DNA of 64,000 bases from DASUPK01 sp963763955 (lineage in GTDB: Bacteria; Actinomycetota; Thermoleophilia; Solirubrobacterales; 70-9). A program made the position numbers and the translations under genes. The first letter of the stretch is position 1, and each line of letters begins with the position of its first letter. Under the pieces are notes generated by a model. It had not been told where the DNA came from, did no database searches, and saw only the letters and a program-made list of their open reading frames with translations. The stretch is from contig CAVXQP010000016.1 of NCBI GenBank assembly GCA_963763955.1, positions 124,001 through 188,000 of the forward strand. The letters are read 5' to 3'. Shown piece after piece: positions 17,600 to 26,078 of the stretch.

Positions 17600-18340
17600 T
17601 TGAGTGCGGCCAGCCTGAAACGTGACGTCAGACGCACGGCTGAGGAGGCGGGGTCCGCCCGTGCGAACGGGGTAGGGGTGTCGCACCGGCGTGCCGAGGC
17701 GCCCCTCAAATCAGTCGAGACGACGCGGGTCGCCTCCGCGGTTGGCTTTTCCGGTTTCTTGAAGCGCACCGTCGACATAGTCGTCTCGCTGCTCGCGATC
17801 ATCCTGCTGGCGCCGGTGATGCTGTTGATTGCGATCCTCGTCAAGCTCGACACTCCCGGGCCTGTCCTCTTCACCTCCCGACGGATCGGTCGGAATCGCG
17901 AGCCCTTCATGATGCTCAAGTTCAGGACGATGATCCTGGACGCGGAGAGCCAACGGGATGACCTTCGGCATCTCAGTGAGGCTCCCGACGGGCTCTTCAA
18001 GATCCAGAATGACCCCCGCCTGACTCGTTTCGGCCGTTACATCCGGGCGACCTCGCTCGACGAGCTCCCTCAGCTCTTCCAGGTTCTCTCGGGGAACATG
18101 AGCCTGGTCGGCCCACGGCCTCTCCCTCCCGAGGAGGACGCGTTGATCGCCTCGCCGGGCCTGCGAAACGAGGCACGCCCGGGGCTCACCGGCCCCTGGC
18201 AAGTCGCGGGTTCCTGGCGCATCCCGCTCTCCCAGATGGTGGAGATGGACAACGCGTACCTGACCAACTGGTCGATGTGGCTCGACCTGAAGATGGTCGG
18301 CCTGACCTTCCTGCACGTGGTCCGCAGGAAGGGCGTCTAA
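17600..18340 (+). CDS. Polyprenyl-phosphate sugar-1-phosphate transferase
   Basis: Priming enzyme that puts the first sugar phosphate onto undecaprenyl phosphate, of the monotopic PglC/WbaP C-terminal type, 246 residues. About 55 residues of variable sequence precede the membrane-embedded helix (TVDIVVSLLAIILLAPVMLL). Conserved features follow: SRRIGRNREPF, LKFRTM, TSLDELPQLFQVL and GPRPLPP. The TTG start at 17600 has a good GAGGGAG site 2 bases before it. It would begin assembly of the polysaccharide built by the genes upstream. It ends 3 bases from the convergent argS. Confidence 0.87.
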   Translation: MSAASLKRDVRRTAEEAGSARANGVGVSHRRAEAPLKSVETTRVASAVGFSGFLKRTVDIVVSLLAIILLAPVMLLIAILVKLDTPGPVLFTSRRIGRNREPFMMLKFRTMILDAESQRDDLRHLSEAPDGLFKIQNDPRLTRFGRYIRATSLDELPQLFQVLSGNMSLVGPRPLPPEEDALIASPGLRNEARPGLTGPWQVAGSWRIPLSQMVEMDNAYLTNWSMWLDLKMVGLTFLHVVRRKGV

Positions 18341-18343
18341 CGG

Positions 18344-19985
18344 CTACATCCGCTCCGGGGCGGAGATCCCAAGCAGCCCGAGTGTCCTCGCGATCGTCTG
18401 CTTGGTGAGCAGACAGAGACCGAGCCGCGCCTGCTGCACGCCCTCGCCCGACGCCCCGACGACCTGACAGTCGCGGTAGAAGGCATGGAAGTCGCGCGCG
18501 ACCTCCGTCCCATAGGCGCAGAGTCGGTGGGGCGCGCGCCGCGCCGCCGTCTCGGTGACCTCGTCGGGCAGCTCGCAGAGGCGCTTGATCAGGGCGCGCT
18601 CCGTTGGCTCCACCGGCAGCGCCGCGAAGTCGCCCGTCTGCTCGACCGGCTGCCCCGCCTCCTCCTCGGCCTTCCGCAAAATGCTCGCGATCCGCGCGTG
18701 CGCGTACTGGACGTAGTAGACGGGGTTCTCGTTCGACGTCTTGCGGGCGAGCTCGAGGTCCAGGTCGACCGTTGTGTCGTGGCTTCGCTGGAGCATGAAG
18801 AAGCGTGCAGCGTCGGCCCCGATGTCGTCGATCAGCTCGTCGAGCGTGACGAAGTCGCCGCTGCGCTTCGACATCTGCGCCCGCTCTCCGCCCTCGACCA
18901 CGTGGACCAGCTGCATGATCGCCACCTCGAGCGCGTCCGGCTCGTAGCCCAGCGCGGCCAGCCCGGCCCGGAGGCGCTCGACGTAACCGTGGTGGTCGGC
19001 TCCGAGCACGTCGATCAGCTTGTCGGAGCCCCGGTCGAGCTTGTCGCGGTGATAAGCGATGTCGGAGAGGAAGTAGGTGGACTCGCCGTCCGAGCGGATC
19101 AGGACACGGTCCTTGTCGTCGCCGAAGGTGGTGGTCCGCAGCCAGGTGGCGCCCTCGCTCTCGTAGACGTGGCCTGCCTCCCGCGCCTGAGCGAGGGCCC
19201 GCTCGACAGCGCCGGACTCGTGCAGTGCGCGCTCCGAGGACCAGACGTCGAAGGTGACGCTGTAGCGCCGCAGCGTCTCCTCGGCCGCCGCCACCATCAG
19301 TGCGATCCCGCGACGCCCGACGGCGTCGAGGTCGTCCGGGTCGAGCCCCTCCTGCTCGAGGCTGCGGCCCAAGTCCGCGACGTAGTCGCCCTCGTACCCG
19401 GCCTCCGGCAACGGCTCGCCCTTCATCCGTGCAGCGATCGAGGCCGCGAAGCGCTCGATCTGACCGCCGCGGTCATTGATGTAGTACTCGCGGGTCACCG
19501 GATGGCCCGCGAACTCGAGGACCCGGGCGATCGAGTCCCCGAGGGCCGCCCCCCGGCCGCCCGCCGCGGTCACGGGCCCGGTGGGATTTGCCGAGACGAA
19601 CTCGACGTTGATCCGCTCGGTGACCTCGTCGGAGCCGGCCGGCCGCCCGAGCCGCTCGTCCTGGGCGGCGAGTTCCCCGGCGGCCGCCCTGATACCAGGC
19701 GTCAGAGAGGAAGAGGTTGAGGAAACCGGGGCCCGCGACCTCGACCTTCTCGAGGCTGCCCTCGAGGCTGCGCCCAAGCTCCTCCGCCAGCTTCTCCGCC
19801 GTGCCCCGCGGCTGCTCGCCCAACGCCGGCGCCAGCAGCATGGCGGCGTTGGTCGAGTAGTCGCCGAACTCAGGCTTCGCCGGACGCTCGAGGGTCGGCG
19901 CGGAGCGGCCCGCCTCGGCGCCGTCGCGCAGCGTCGAGGCCGCGGCCTCGACGGCGGAGCGGAGCTCTGCGACCGGATCGCCCAT
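18344..19985 (-). CDS. argS: Arginyl-tRNA synthetase, interrupted by a frameshift in this sequence
   Basis: Charges tRNA-Arg; normally essential. The N-terminal part (start 19985) reads through FLNLFLSDAWYQ, and the rest continues one frame over with AAAGELAAQDERLG down to 18344. Deleting one base in the CCC run at 19687-19689 joins them. The downstream part has EFVSANPTGP, VTREYYINDRGGQIE, a KMSKS-like QMSKRSGD and the DALR anticodon domain with YVQYAHARIASI. The HIGH region reads GPVTAAGGRGAALGD, where many ArgRS have GPLHVGHGR, so the histidines are absent. Because argS is essential, a base-calling error is the likeliest cause of the shift unless another copy exists. Confidence 0.82.
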
Positions 19986-20008
19986 GGATTCAGAGCCTAC
20001 GGATCGGG

Positions 20009-20425
20009 CTAGAGGTGGTACGGCTCGCCGGCGAGGATCTTGGTCGCCCGGAAGAGCTGCTCCAGCAGGACGACGCGGGCGAGCTGGTGGGCCATGGTCT
20101 GGGGCCCGAGCGAGATCCGCTCGTCGGCGAGGGCCATGGTCCGTGCGGAGAGCCCCTCCCGCCCGCCGATCAGGAAGCAGATGTCCTGCGCGTCGATCCG
20201 CCGCTCGGAGAGCCAGCTCGCCCAGCCCCTCGAGCTCAGGGCGCGTCCGCCGCGATCGAGGGCGATTACGTGCGAGCGGGTCGGGATCCGTCCTTCGACG
20301 TTGACCTCGTCGCGCACCTCGACGACGTCGACGGGCTGATGGCGCTGGAGCATCTTGCGGTAGTGGCCGTCGGCTTCCGCAAAGGGCGCCTTGATCTTGC
20401 CCACGACGACAACCGTGACCTTCAC
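20009..20425 (-). CDS. rlmH: 23S rRNA (pseudouridine1915-N3)-methyltransferase
   Basis: SPOUT-class methyltransferase of 138 residues acting on helix 69 of 23S rRNA in assembled ribosomes. The N-terminal VTVVVVGKIK strand and the knot motif FLIGGREGLS, followed by RISLGPQTMAHQLARVVLLEQL, are diagnostic. It is slightly shorter than the usual 150-160 residues, mainly in the N-terminal half. It overlaps the upstream M48 protease gene by 4 bases, so the two are coupled. argS follows 23 bases downstream on the same strand. Confidence 0.92.
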   Translation of the reverse strand: MKVTVVVVGKIKAPFAEADGHYRKMLQRHQPVDVVEVRDEVNVEGRIPTRSHVIALDRGGRALSSRGWASWLSERRIDAQDICFLIGGREGLSARTMALADERISLGPQTMAHQLARVVLLEQLFRATKILAGEPYHL

Positions 20426-21663
20426 GGGCGCTCGCCCTGCTCCCAGGCCAGCGCGGCCCCGATCCGGTCGATCGCCGGCGGGTGGGTGCCGAACAGGAAC
20501 GTGAAGACCCCGGGCGGGTCGGGGTCCGCCAGGTTGCGGTCCGCGAGCTGCTGCTGCAGCTCGATCATTCCCCGGGGGTCATCGGTGAGCTGCAAGGAGA
20601 AGGTGTCTGCGCGGGCTTCGACGGCGCGCGAGAGCTGGTTGCCGGCGACGCCGATCACGAACGAGGTGGCGAAGATCGCCAATGCGAACGCGGGCAGGTA
20701 GCCGGGGCTGCCCGGCCGGGCTCCATCTCCCCGGGCGATCGCCCGTGAGATCCCGGAGGCGAAGATCAGGGCGAGCGGCGCCACGATCGCGACGAAGAGC
20801 AGGCCGCGCTGGATGTCGTTGCCATGCACGTGCCCGAGCTCATGAGCGACCACCGCCCGACGCTCACCCTGGTTCAGGTCGTGGATGAGGGTGTCGTAGA
20901 GGACCACCTGCTTCGAGGAGCCGAGGCCGTTGACATACGCGTTGATCGCTGTCGTCCTCTTGCTCGCATCGACCTCGTAGACGTGGCCGACGTCCACCCC
21001 GGCCTTCCGGGCGAGCTCCAGGACGTCGCTGCGCGCCTGGCCGGGCGGGAGCTCGTCGAACTTGTTGAACAGCGGTGCGATCACGACTGGCGCGATCCAG
21101 GTGATCAGCGCGGAACCGATGACGACCGCGACGCTCCCGGGGATCCACCAGCGCGATCCGAAGCGGCGCATCAGCCAGAGCGCGAGGGTGCCGACCAATC
21201 CGGCCAGGACGGAACCGATGGCGGTGGCCTTGCCCCAGTCGCTCAGGAAGCCGCCCAGGGACTGGGTCGAGAGCCCGACGTCCACCGAGCGCTCGTGCGC
21301 CCAGATACCGAAGGGCAGAGTGGTCCCAGCCACGACCACCGACAGGCCCGCCGCGGCTGCGGCGCCGCCGAGTACAGGTCGCGCCCCGAGTCGCTCCAGG
21401 GCCCTGCGGGTGACCGCCGGCCTCCCCGTGGCCAGCAGGATCAGAACCACCCCCTCCGCGACCAGGCTGCAAACCAGGATCAGGCGCTGGCCGGAGGCGT
21501 AGTGCTGCGCCTTGGTGAGCTCCGCGTGCGAGAAGTACGCGTTCTCGTCAGCGTGGACAGGCTGCTCGATGTCCCGGGGCCGGAGCAGCCACGCCGCAGC
21601 CTCGGCGACGACCACCGCGGCGGCGGCGGTGACGCCCAGGCGAATCCAGAGCCGGTGGCTCAT
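20422..21663 (-). CDS. M48 family membrane metallopeptidase (Ste24/HtpX-like)
   Basis: Membrane zinc protease of 413 residues. Hydrophobic helices lie at about 8-27, 60-80, 100-125, 145-165 and 175-200. The zinc site HELGH is at 274-278, with the downstream glutamate in SRAVEARADTF (about 350). The length and N-terminal helices favour a Ste24-type rather than an HtpX-type enzyme. ATG 21663 has a strong GGGAGGAG site and is preferred to a start 32 codons upstream. Likely role: membrane protein quality control. It is divergent from a small secreted-protein gene. Confidence 0.85.
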   Translation of the reverse strand: MSHRLWIRLGVTAAAAVVVAEAAAWLLRPRDIEQPVHADENAYFSHAELTKAQHYASGQRLILVCSLVAEGVVLILLATGRPAVTRRALERLGARPVLGGAAAAAGLSVVVAGTTLPFGIWAHERSVDVGLSTQSLGGFLSDWGKATAIGSVLAGLVGTLALWLMRRFGSRWWIPGSVAVVIGSALITWIAPVVIAPLFNKFDELPPGQARSDVLELARKAGVDVGHVYEVDASKRTTAINAYVNGLGSSKQVVLYDTLIHDLNQGERRAVVAHELGHVHGNDIQRGLLFVAIVAPLALIFASGISRAIARGDGARPGSPGYLPAFALAIFATSFVIGVAGNQLSRAVEARADTFSLQLTDDPRGMIELQQQLADRNLADPDPPGVFTFLFGTHPPAIDRIGAALAWEQGERP

Positions 21664-21752
21664 CGCTCCTCCCGCGTCGCGGCGTCGGTGGAGGACGACA
21701 TCGGGTCCGCAAGCCCGGTAGCGAGCCCGCGCCCATCCAGGGCGACCCTGCT

Positions 21753-21772
21753 GCGCCACCCGAAGGTGGCGC
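21753..21772. promoter_or_regulatory. Stable hairpin between divergent genes
   Basis: GCGCCACC and GGTGGCGC form a perfect 8-pair stem. Read on the minus strand, the loop is TTCG closed by a C-G pair, the very stable UUCG tetraloop. It lies 90 bases upstream of the M48 protease start and 66 bases before the Lys-rich peptide gene. No U-run follows it. It could be a leader structure or an old terminator; function not established. Confidence 0.4.
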
Positions 21773-21837
21773 CCCTAACCAGTAGCATCGCCGGAGCTTA
21801 GCCCCAGGTTGTCGGCGCTTCGATGACAGGAGGATCG

Positions 21838-22058
21838 ATGCGGAAGCAGGCATTTGTTCGACGGATCGCGGGCCTCGCGGTCGCTGGCACATTGGCTTTG
21901 GGCGCGGCTTCGGCGGGCCTGGCTCAAATCCGGGCGACCCGACCGGGCCATACCAGCCGGATCCGCCCGTGAAGAAGTGCCTCAACCAGGCAAAGAAGAA
22001 GAGCAGCGCTCAGGCCCGGAAGAAGGCAAAGAAGAAGTGCCACAAGAAGTACGGCTGA
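21838..22058 (+). pseudogene. Small secreted Lys-rich protein, frameshifted
   Basis: ATG 21838 follows a near-perfect ACAGGAGG site and opens a clear signal peptide (RKQAFVRRIAGLAVAGTLAL ... AGLAQ). The frame then fails after the AAA run at 21926-21928. Adding one base there restores a sensible mature peptide: PGDPTGPYQPDPPVKKC, then about 25 residues very rich in Lys with a second Cys, ending CHKKYG and a stop at 22056-22058. A strong terminator follows. The mature part would be about 44 residues with two cysteines. No function is known to me. Either a decayed gene or a base-call deletion. Confidence 0.65.
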
Positions 22059-22084
22059 ACCCAGCCGAAGACCACTGATTTCGG

Positions 22085-22116
22085 ACCGGCCGCCTACGGG
22101 CGGCCGGTCGGCGTTT
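22085..22116 (+). terminator. Rho-independent terminator
   Basis: ACCGGCCGCC and GGCGGCCGGT form a perfect 10-pair stem around a TACG loop (22095-22098); TTTT follows at 22113-22116. It lies 27 bases after the stop of the Lys-rich peptide gene, which supports that gene being transcribed as a unit. Confidence 0.8.
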
Positions 22117-22175
22117 TCGCCCTACGATTAGCCGCCGTCGCGGGCCCCCAACCCGGTCTCCTCCGCTCCTCTCCC

Positions 22176-22913
22176 GTGAAAGTCGCGATCCTCACAGACA
22201 TCCACAGCAACCTGCCGGCGCTCGAGGCCGCTCTCGCTGCGATCGACGAGGCGGGGATCGAGCGGCGCTGGTGCCTGGGGGACATCGTCGGCTACGGGGC
22301 GCAGCCGGACGAGTGCGCCAAGCTGGTCTCGGAGAGCTGCGAGCTGAGCCTGGTCGGCAACCATGACCTGGCCGTCACGGGAGAGATCAGCACCGAGGTG
22401 TTCTCGGCCTCTGCCGCTGCCGCCGTCGAGTGGACCCGCGCCAACTCGGATCCGAAGACGATCGAGTTCCTGAAGACGCTGAAGCCCGAGAACGCCGAGC
22501 ACGAGGTCGCGCTCTACCACGCCTCACCGCGGGACCCGGTCTGGGAGTACGTCCTGGCGGTCGATCAGGCCCGCGAGTGCATCGAGGAGCAGGCCTCGCG
22601 CGTGAGCTTCATCGGCCACTCGCACGTCGCGCTCTGGTTCTCCGACGACGATGGCCCGCCCGGCGCGGACGGCGGCGGTCAGGCGGAGGACGGCAGGGAG
22701 ATGGACCTCTCCGAGCACCGCTGGCTGCTCAATCCCGGGAGCGTCGGCCAGCCGCGCGACGGGGATCCGCGGGCCGCCTGGCTCGAGCTCGACACCGCCG
22801 GGTGGCAGGCGACCTACCACCGCGTGACCTACGACATTGACGGGGCGGCGGAGGCGATTCGGGGGACAGGACTGCCCGAACTGCTCGCCGACCGGCTCTA
22901 CGTGGGCCAGTGA
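22176..22913 (+). CDS. Metallophosphoesterase (calcineurin-like)
   Basis: Two-metal phosphoesterase of 245 residues in the YfcE/UDP-type branch. The metal-binding motifs are present in order: TDIHSNLPALEAAL, CLGDIVGYG, VGNHDLAV, the YHASPRD strand and FIGHSHVALW. Motif spacing and the LNPGSVGQPRDGDP segment match small diesterase-like members. The start is GTG 22176. The substrate cannot be deduced. A paralogue in the arsenic island (62250-62975) shares the same layout. A lipoprotein gene follows 56 bases downstream. Confidence 0.8.
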   Translation: MKVAILTDIHSNLPALEAALAAIDEAGIERRWCLGDIVGYGAQPDECAKLVSESCELSLVGNHDLAVTGEISTEVFSASAAAAVEWTRANSDPKTIEFLKTLKPENAEHEVALYHASPRDPVWEYVLAVDQARECIEEQASRVSFIGHSHVALWFSDDDGPPGADGGGQAEDGREMDLSEHRWLLNPGSVGQPRDGDPRAAWLELDTAGWQATYHRVTYDIDGAAEAIRGTGLPELLADRLYVGQ

Positions 22914-22969
22914 TGTCGGCCGATTCCATCAGAGGTGGCGTCTCGAGCGGCATGGCTAGTATCGCCGCG

Positions 22970-23470
22970 ATGCCGAACAAACTGCGGCCGATAGTGCTTG
23001 CCCTCTTCCTGGCCGCCGCCGGGGGCGTCCTGGGCTGCGGAGGGAGCAGCGGTCCCGACCCGTCGATCCCCGCCCAGGACGCCGCGGTTCTGACCTCCAA
23101 GATCGACGAGATCCAGGCGAACGTCCAGGTCGGCAGCTGCCTGGTCGCAGCGTCCAAGACCGACGACCTGCTCGCCGACATCAACAATCTGCCCAGCAGC
23201 GTCAACCAGAGCGTCAGGAACGCCCTGGTCAGCGGCGCGAACAACCTGAAGGGCCTGCTGGAGAACCCGGACCAGTGCCAGGGCCGGGCCACGACGTCAG
23301 AGACGACCACCAGCGCGCCCACGACGACCACCGAGCCGACGACCACCACAAACACGAGACCGACCACCACCACCCGCACCCAGACCCAGGAGACGACGAC
23401 CACCCAGACGCAGACGACGCCGCCGCCTACCACCGGCGGGTCCGGCGGGATCGGACCGGGCGGTCTATGA
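22970..23470 (+). CDS. Thr-rich lipoprotein coupled to a Ser/Thr kinase
   Basis: A 166-residue exported lipoprotein of unknown family. The signal ends in the lipobox VLGC (Cys at about residue 24). A helical domain of about 80 residues follows with two cysteines (GSCLVAAS and PDQCQGR), then a long Thr-rich tail (TTTSAPTTTTEPTTTT and similar) that could span or bind the cell wall. ATG 22970 is chosen because it begins the lipid signal; two earlier ATGs exist. The stop overlaps the kinase start (ATGA), so both are made together, and the lipoprotein could sense a signal for the kinase. That link is inferred. Confidence 0.65.
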   Translation: MPNKLRPIVLALFLAAAGGVLGCGGSSGPDPSIPAQDAAVLTSKIDEIQANVQVGSCLVAASKTDDLLADINNLPSSVNQSVRNALVSGANNLKGLLENPDQCQGRATTSETTTSAPTTTTEPTTTTNTRPTTTTRTQTQETTTTQTQTTPPPTTGGSGGIGPGGL

Positions 23471-24663
23471 GCGCGCGCAGCCCCAAGGGCGAGCTGATCT
23501 CCGACCGGTACCGCATCGAGGACCGCCTCGGATCAGGCGGGATGTCGAGCGTCTTCCGCGCGACGGACACGATCCTCGAGCGCACGGTCGCGGTGAAGAT
23601 CCTCGCGGAGCACCTCTCGGATGACGACCGCTTCGTCGCCCGCTTCCGCCGCGAGGCGCTCGCCGTCGCGAAGCTCGTTCACCCCAACATCGTCCAGGTC
23701 TACGACACGGGCAACGACGGCGGCCGGTACTACATCGTCATGGAGTACGTGCGCGGCCGCTCGGGCGCGCAGCTGCTCCAGGCCGAGGGCAAGCTCGACC
23801 CTGAGACCGCCGTCGAGATCGGCGTGCAGGCCTGCGCCGGCCTCGACTACGCGCATCGCCACGGGATCATCCACCGCGACGTCAAGCCCGGGAACCTGAT
23901 GATCATCGGCGGGCCCGCGGGTGGCGGCGAGATGACCGTGAAGCTTGCCGACTTCGGCATCGCCCGCGCCAGCGAGCAGACCCGGATCACCCAGGTGGGG
24001 TCCGTCGTCGGGACGGCGGCCTACCTCGCTCCGGAGCAAGCGCGCGGCGAGGAGGCGAACCCCTCCTCCGACGTCTACTCGCTTGGCGTGGTGCTCTACC
24101 AGTTCCTGACGGGGCGGCTTCCGTACGAGGGCGCCTCGCTCGCCGAGCTCGCCGTGCGCCAGCAGTCCGAGCAGCCCCTGCACCCCAGCTCTTACAACGA
24201 CGACGTCCCCCAGGCGGTGGGCGACGCGGTCCTCGTCGCGCTCGAGTCCGATCCCTCCCGCCGCTTTGCGGCTGCCGGCGAGCTCGCCGACGCCCTGCGC
24301 CGCGGCTTGATGGGTGAGTCGCCGGCGGGCACCGCACAGACGCGGGTGCTGGGGGGCGACACACCGACCGCCGCCACCCGCCACATGCCGCGAACCCGGA
24401 CACAGCGGCGGCCCCAGCGGCGGCCCGCCCCGCCGCGCCAACGCCAGCCCGCGCCGCCTCCCAAGCGACGCCGCGCCCCGACCGTCGCACGCAACCTGCT
24501 CGCACTGATCGCGATCCTGCTGCTCGCCGCCGTCATCGCGGCGATCGTCGTGCTCGCCTCAGGGAGCAACAGCGCCAAGATCAACCTGGATCAGGTCGTC
24601 AAGCACAACGTCAGCGACCAGATCGACGCCCTCAAGCAGGTCGTCGACGACAACACCAAGTAG
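23467..24663 (+). CDS. Serine/threonine protein kinase (PknB-like, no PASTA)
   Basis: Membrane-anchored Hanks-type kinase of 398 residues. The glycine loop GSGGMSSVF is at 22-30, ATP-binding Lys44 in VAVKIL, the catalytic HRDVKPGN from 136, DFG at 162-164 and APEQARGE in the activation segment. A Pro/Arg-rich juxtamembrane linker leads to one helix (about 341-364). Only some 34 residues follow outside, with no PASTA repeats, so it lacks the muropeptide-sensing domain of classical PknB. The ATG overlaps the lipoprotein stop. It converges with a small zinc-ribbon gene 3 bases away. Confidence 0.9.
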   Translation: MSARSPKGELISDRYRIEDRLGSGGMSSVFRATDTILERTVAVKILAEHLSDDDRFVARFRREALAVAKLVHPNIVQVYDTGNDGGRYYIVMEYVRGRSGAQLLQAEGKLDPETAVEIGVQACAGLDYAHRHGIIHRDVKPGNLMIIGGPAGGGEMTVKLADFGIARASEQTRITQVGSVVGTAAYLAPEQARGEEANPSSDVYSLGVVLYQFLTGRLPYEGASLAELAVRQQSEQPLHPSSYNDDVPQAVGDAVLVALESDPSRRFAAAGELADALRRGLMGESPAGTAQTRVLGGDTPTAATRHMPRTRTQRRPQRRPAPPRQRQPAPPPKRRRAPTVARNLLALIAILLLAAVIAAIVVLASGSNSAKINLDQVVKHNVSDQIDALKQVVDDNTK

Positions 24664-24666
24664 GGC

Positions 24667-24801
24667 TCAGACCCGCCGGCCTCGCGGCAGGAGCAACGAG
24701 AGGAGCGAGCGCCGGCCGCACTTCGGGCACCTCGAGTACGAGTGCTCGAGTGTTGCGCCGCAGTGGCGGCAGGCCGGTCTCTGCTTGACGACGCCCTTCA
24801 C
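24667..24801 (-). CDS. 44-residue zinc-ribbon protein
   Basis: Very small protein. Two CxxC pairs, CRHCG and CPKCG, lie 14 residues apart and define a zinc ribbon; the C-terminus is LLSLLLPRGRRV. It starts at GTG 24801 and ends next to the kinase stop. The upstream continuation of the frame is antisense to tgt and not coding. Small ribbons of this type occur in actinobacteria, but I cannot name a role. tgt is 47 bases upstream on the same strand, so it may be read from the glycolysis-tgt transcript. Confidence 0.6.
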   Translation of the reverse strand: MKGVVKQRPACRHCGATLEHSYSRCPKCGRRSLLSLLLPRGRRV

Positions 24802-24848
24802 GATGTTCGAGTCTAGGTCGCTCCAGGGTCGAGGCCCCCGACGATCGG

Positions 24849-26063
24849 TCAATCGGGGGCTCGAGACGCTGCCCACGGCGTCGAGCCCCGCATCATCGCG
24901 TCCGAATAGTCCGCGTAGCCACCTCGCTCGATCGCTCGGCGGGCGCCGTCGACGAGCTCGCGCATATAGGTCAGGTTGTGCAGGGTGAGGAGCCGCGTGC
25001 CGGTCAGGTCCTTGTTCCGAGCCAGGTAGTGGAGGTAGGCGCGGGTGTGGCGGCGACAGGCCTCGCAGGGGCAACCTTCGACGACCGGCGAGTCGTCCTC
25101 CGCGTAGCCCGCCTTGGTCAGGTCGATCCGAAAGCGGCCGTCCGGGTCGGGGGCCAGCGCGGTGCCATGCCGCGCCAGCCGAGTGGGGATTGCGCAGTCG
25201 AACAGGTCGATGCCGATCCCGATCCCAAAGAGCAGGTCGTCGATCTCGCCGATCCCGAGCAGGTGCCGGGGCGCCTCGACGGGAAGCAGGGGCATCGTGA
25301 ACGCGAGGACACCGTGCATCTCCTCCTTCTCCCGGCCCAGGGTCCCGCCGATCGCGATGCCGTCGATCGCCGCCGCGGCGGTCCCCTCGGCCGACTGGCG
25401 GCGGAGCTCCTCGTGGATCCCGCCCTGGACGATGCCGAAGACGGCCTGGGCGGGCGGCCCCTCCCGCTCGTGCCAGTCGAGACAGCGGCCGAGCCAGCGC
25501 TGGGTGCGCTCGGTGGAGCGCGCGGTGTAGTCGCGGTCGGCGTGGACAGGCGTGCACTCGTCGAAGGTCAGGGCGATGTCGGAACCGAGCGCCGCCTGGA
25601 TCCGCATCGAGTCCTCCGGCCCGAGGAAGCGATTGGACCCGTCGAGGAGGGAGCGGAAGGCGACCCCGTCCTCGGAGATCTCCACCTTCGCCCCTCCTGC
25701 CACGTTTCCCCGCCGGCCCTTGATCTCATCGGCAACCCCGCCATGGGCGAGCGAGAAGACCTGGAAGCCGCCGGAATCGGTGATGATCGCTCGCTCCCAT
25801 CCCATGAAGCGGCGCAGGCCACCCCGTGCGGCGATCAGTTCCTCGCCCGGCGCGAGATGGAGGTGGAAGGTGTTCCCGAGCACCATCTCGTAGCCGAGCC
25901 CGGCGACCTCGGCCGCCGATAGCCCACGGACACTGCCTTTGGTAGCGAGCGGTATGAAGGCGGGTGTCGCGACTGGCCCGTGCCCGAGATGGATCAGGCC
26001 CGCGCGGGCATCGCCGTCGCGGGCCTGGATGTCAAATCGAAGCCTGGCCGGGTCCTCTCTCAC
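24849..26063 (-). CDS. tgt: tRNA-guanine transglycosylase
   Basis: Exchanges guanine 34 for preQ1 (queuosine pathway) in tRNAs with GUN anticodons. The 404-residue protein has ITDSGGFQVFSL with the general acid Asp, the nucleophile Asp in DLFDCAIPTR, and the zinc site CPCEAC ... LLTLHNLTY. The usual TRxxRNG/A is TRLARHG here, so Asn is replaced by His next to the active site, a small deviation. It follows gpmI by 15 bases on the same strand. No queC/D/E/F genes are nearby; salvage or genes elsewhere must supply the base. Confidence 0.93.
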   Translation of the reverse strand: MREDPARLRFDIQARDGDARAGLIHLGHGPVATPAFIPLATKGSVRGLSAAEVAGLGYEMVLGNTFHLHLAPGEELIAARGGLRRFMGWERAIITDSGGFQVFSLAHGGVADEIKGRRGNVAGGAKVEISEDGVAFRSLLDGSNRFLGPEDSMRIQAALGSDIALTFDECTPVHADRDYTARSTERTQRWLGRCLDWHEREGPPAQAVFGIVQGGIHEELRRQSAEGTAAAAIDGIAIGGTLGREKEEMHGVLAFTMPLLPVEAPRHLLGIGEIDDLLFGIGIGIDLFDCAIPTRLARHGTALAPDPDGRFRIDLTKAGYAEDDSPVVEGCPCEACRRHTRAYLHYLARNKDLTGTRLLTLHNLTYMRELVDGARRAIERGGYADYSDAMMRGSTPWAASRAPD

Positions 26064-26078
26064 CGGCCAAGCCTATGG

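Noticed and set aside
18485..19720. 411-residue open frame antisense to argS
   Set aside because: Mirror frame of argS; no conserved motif, and argS motifs are clear on the other strand.
23280..23430. Repetitive ACGACCACC-type DNA that could look like a tandem repeat or CRISPR
   Set aside because: It is the codon pattern of the Thr-rich tail of the lipoprotein; there are no fixed-length repeats with unique spacers.
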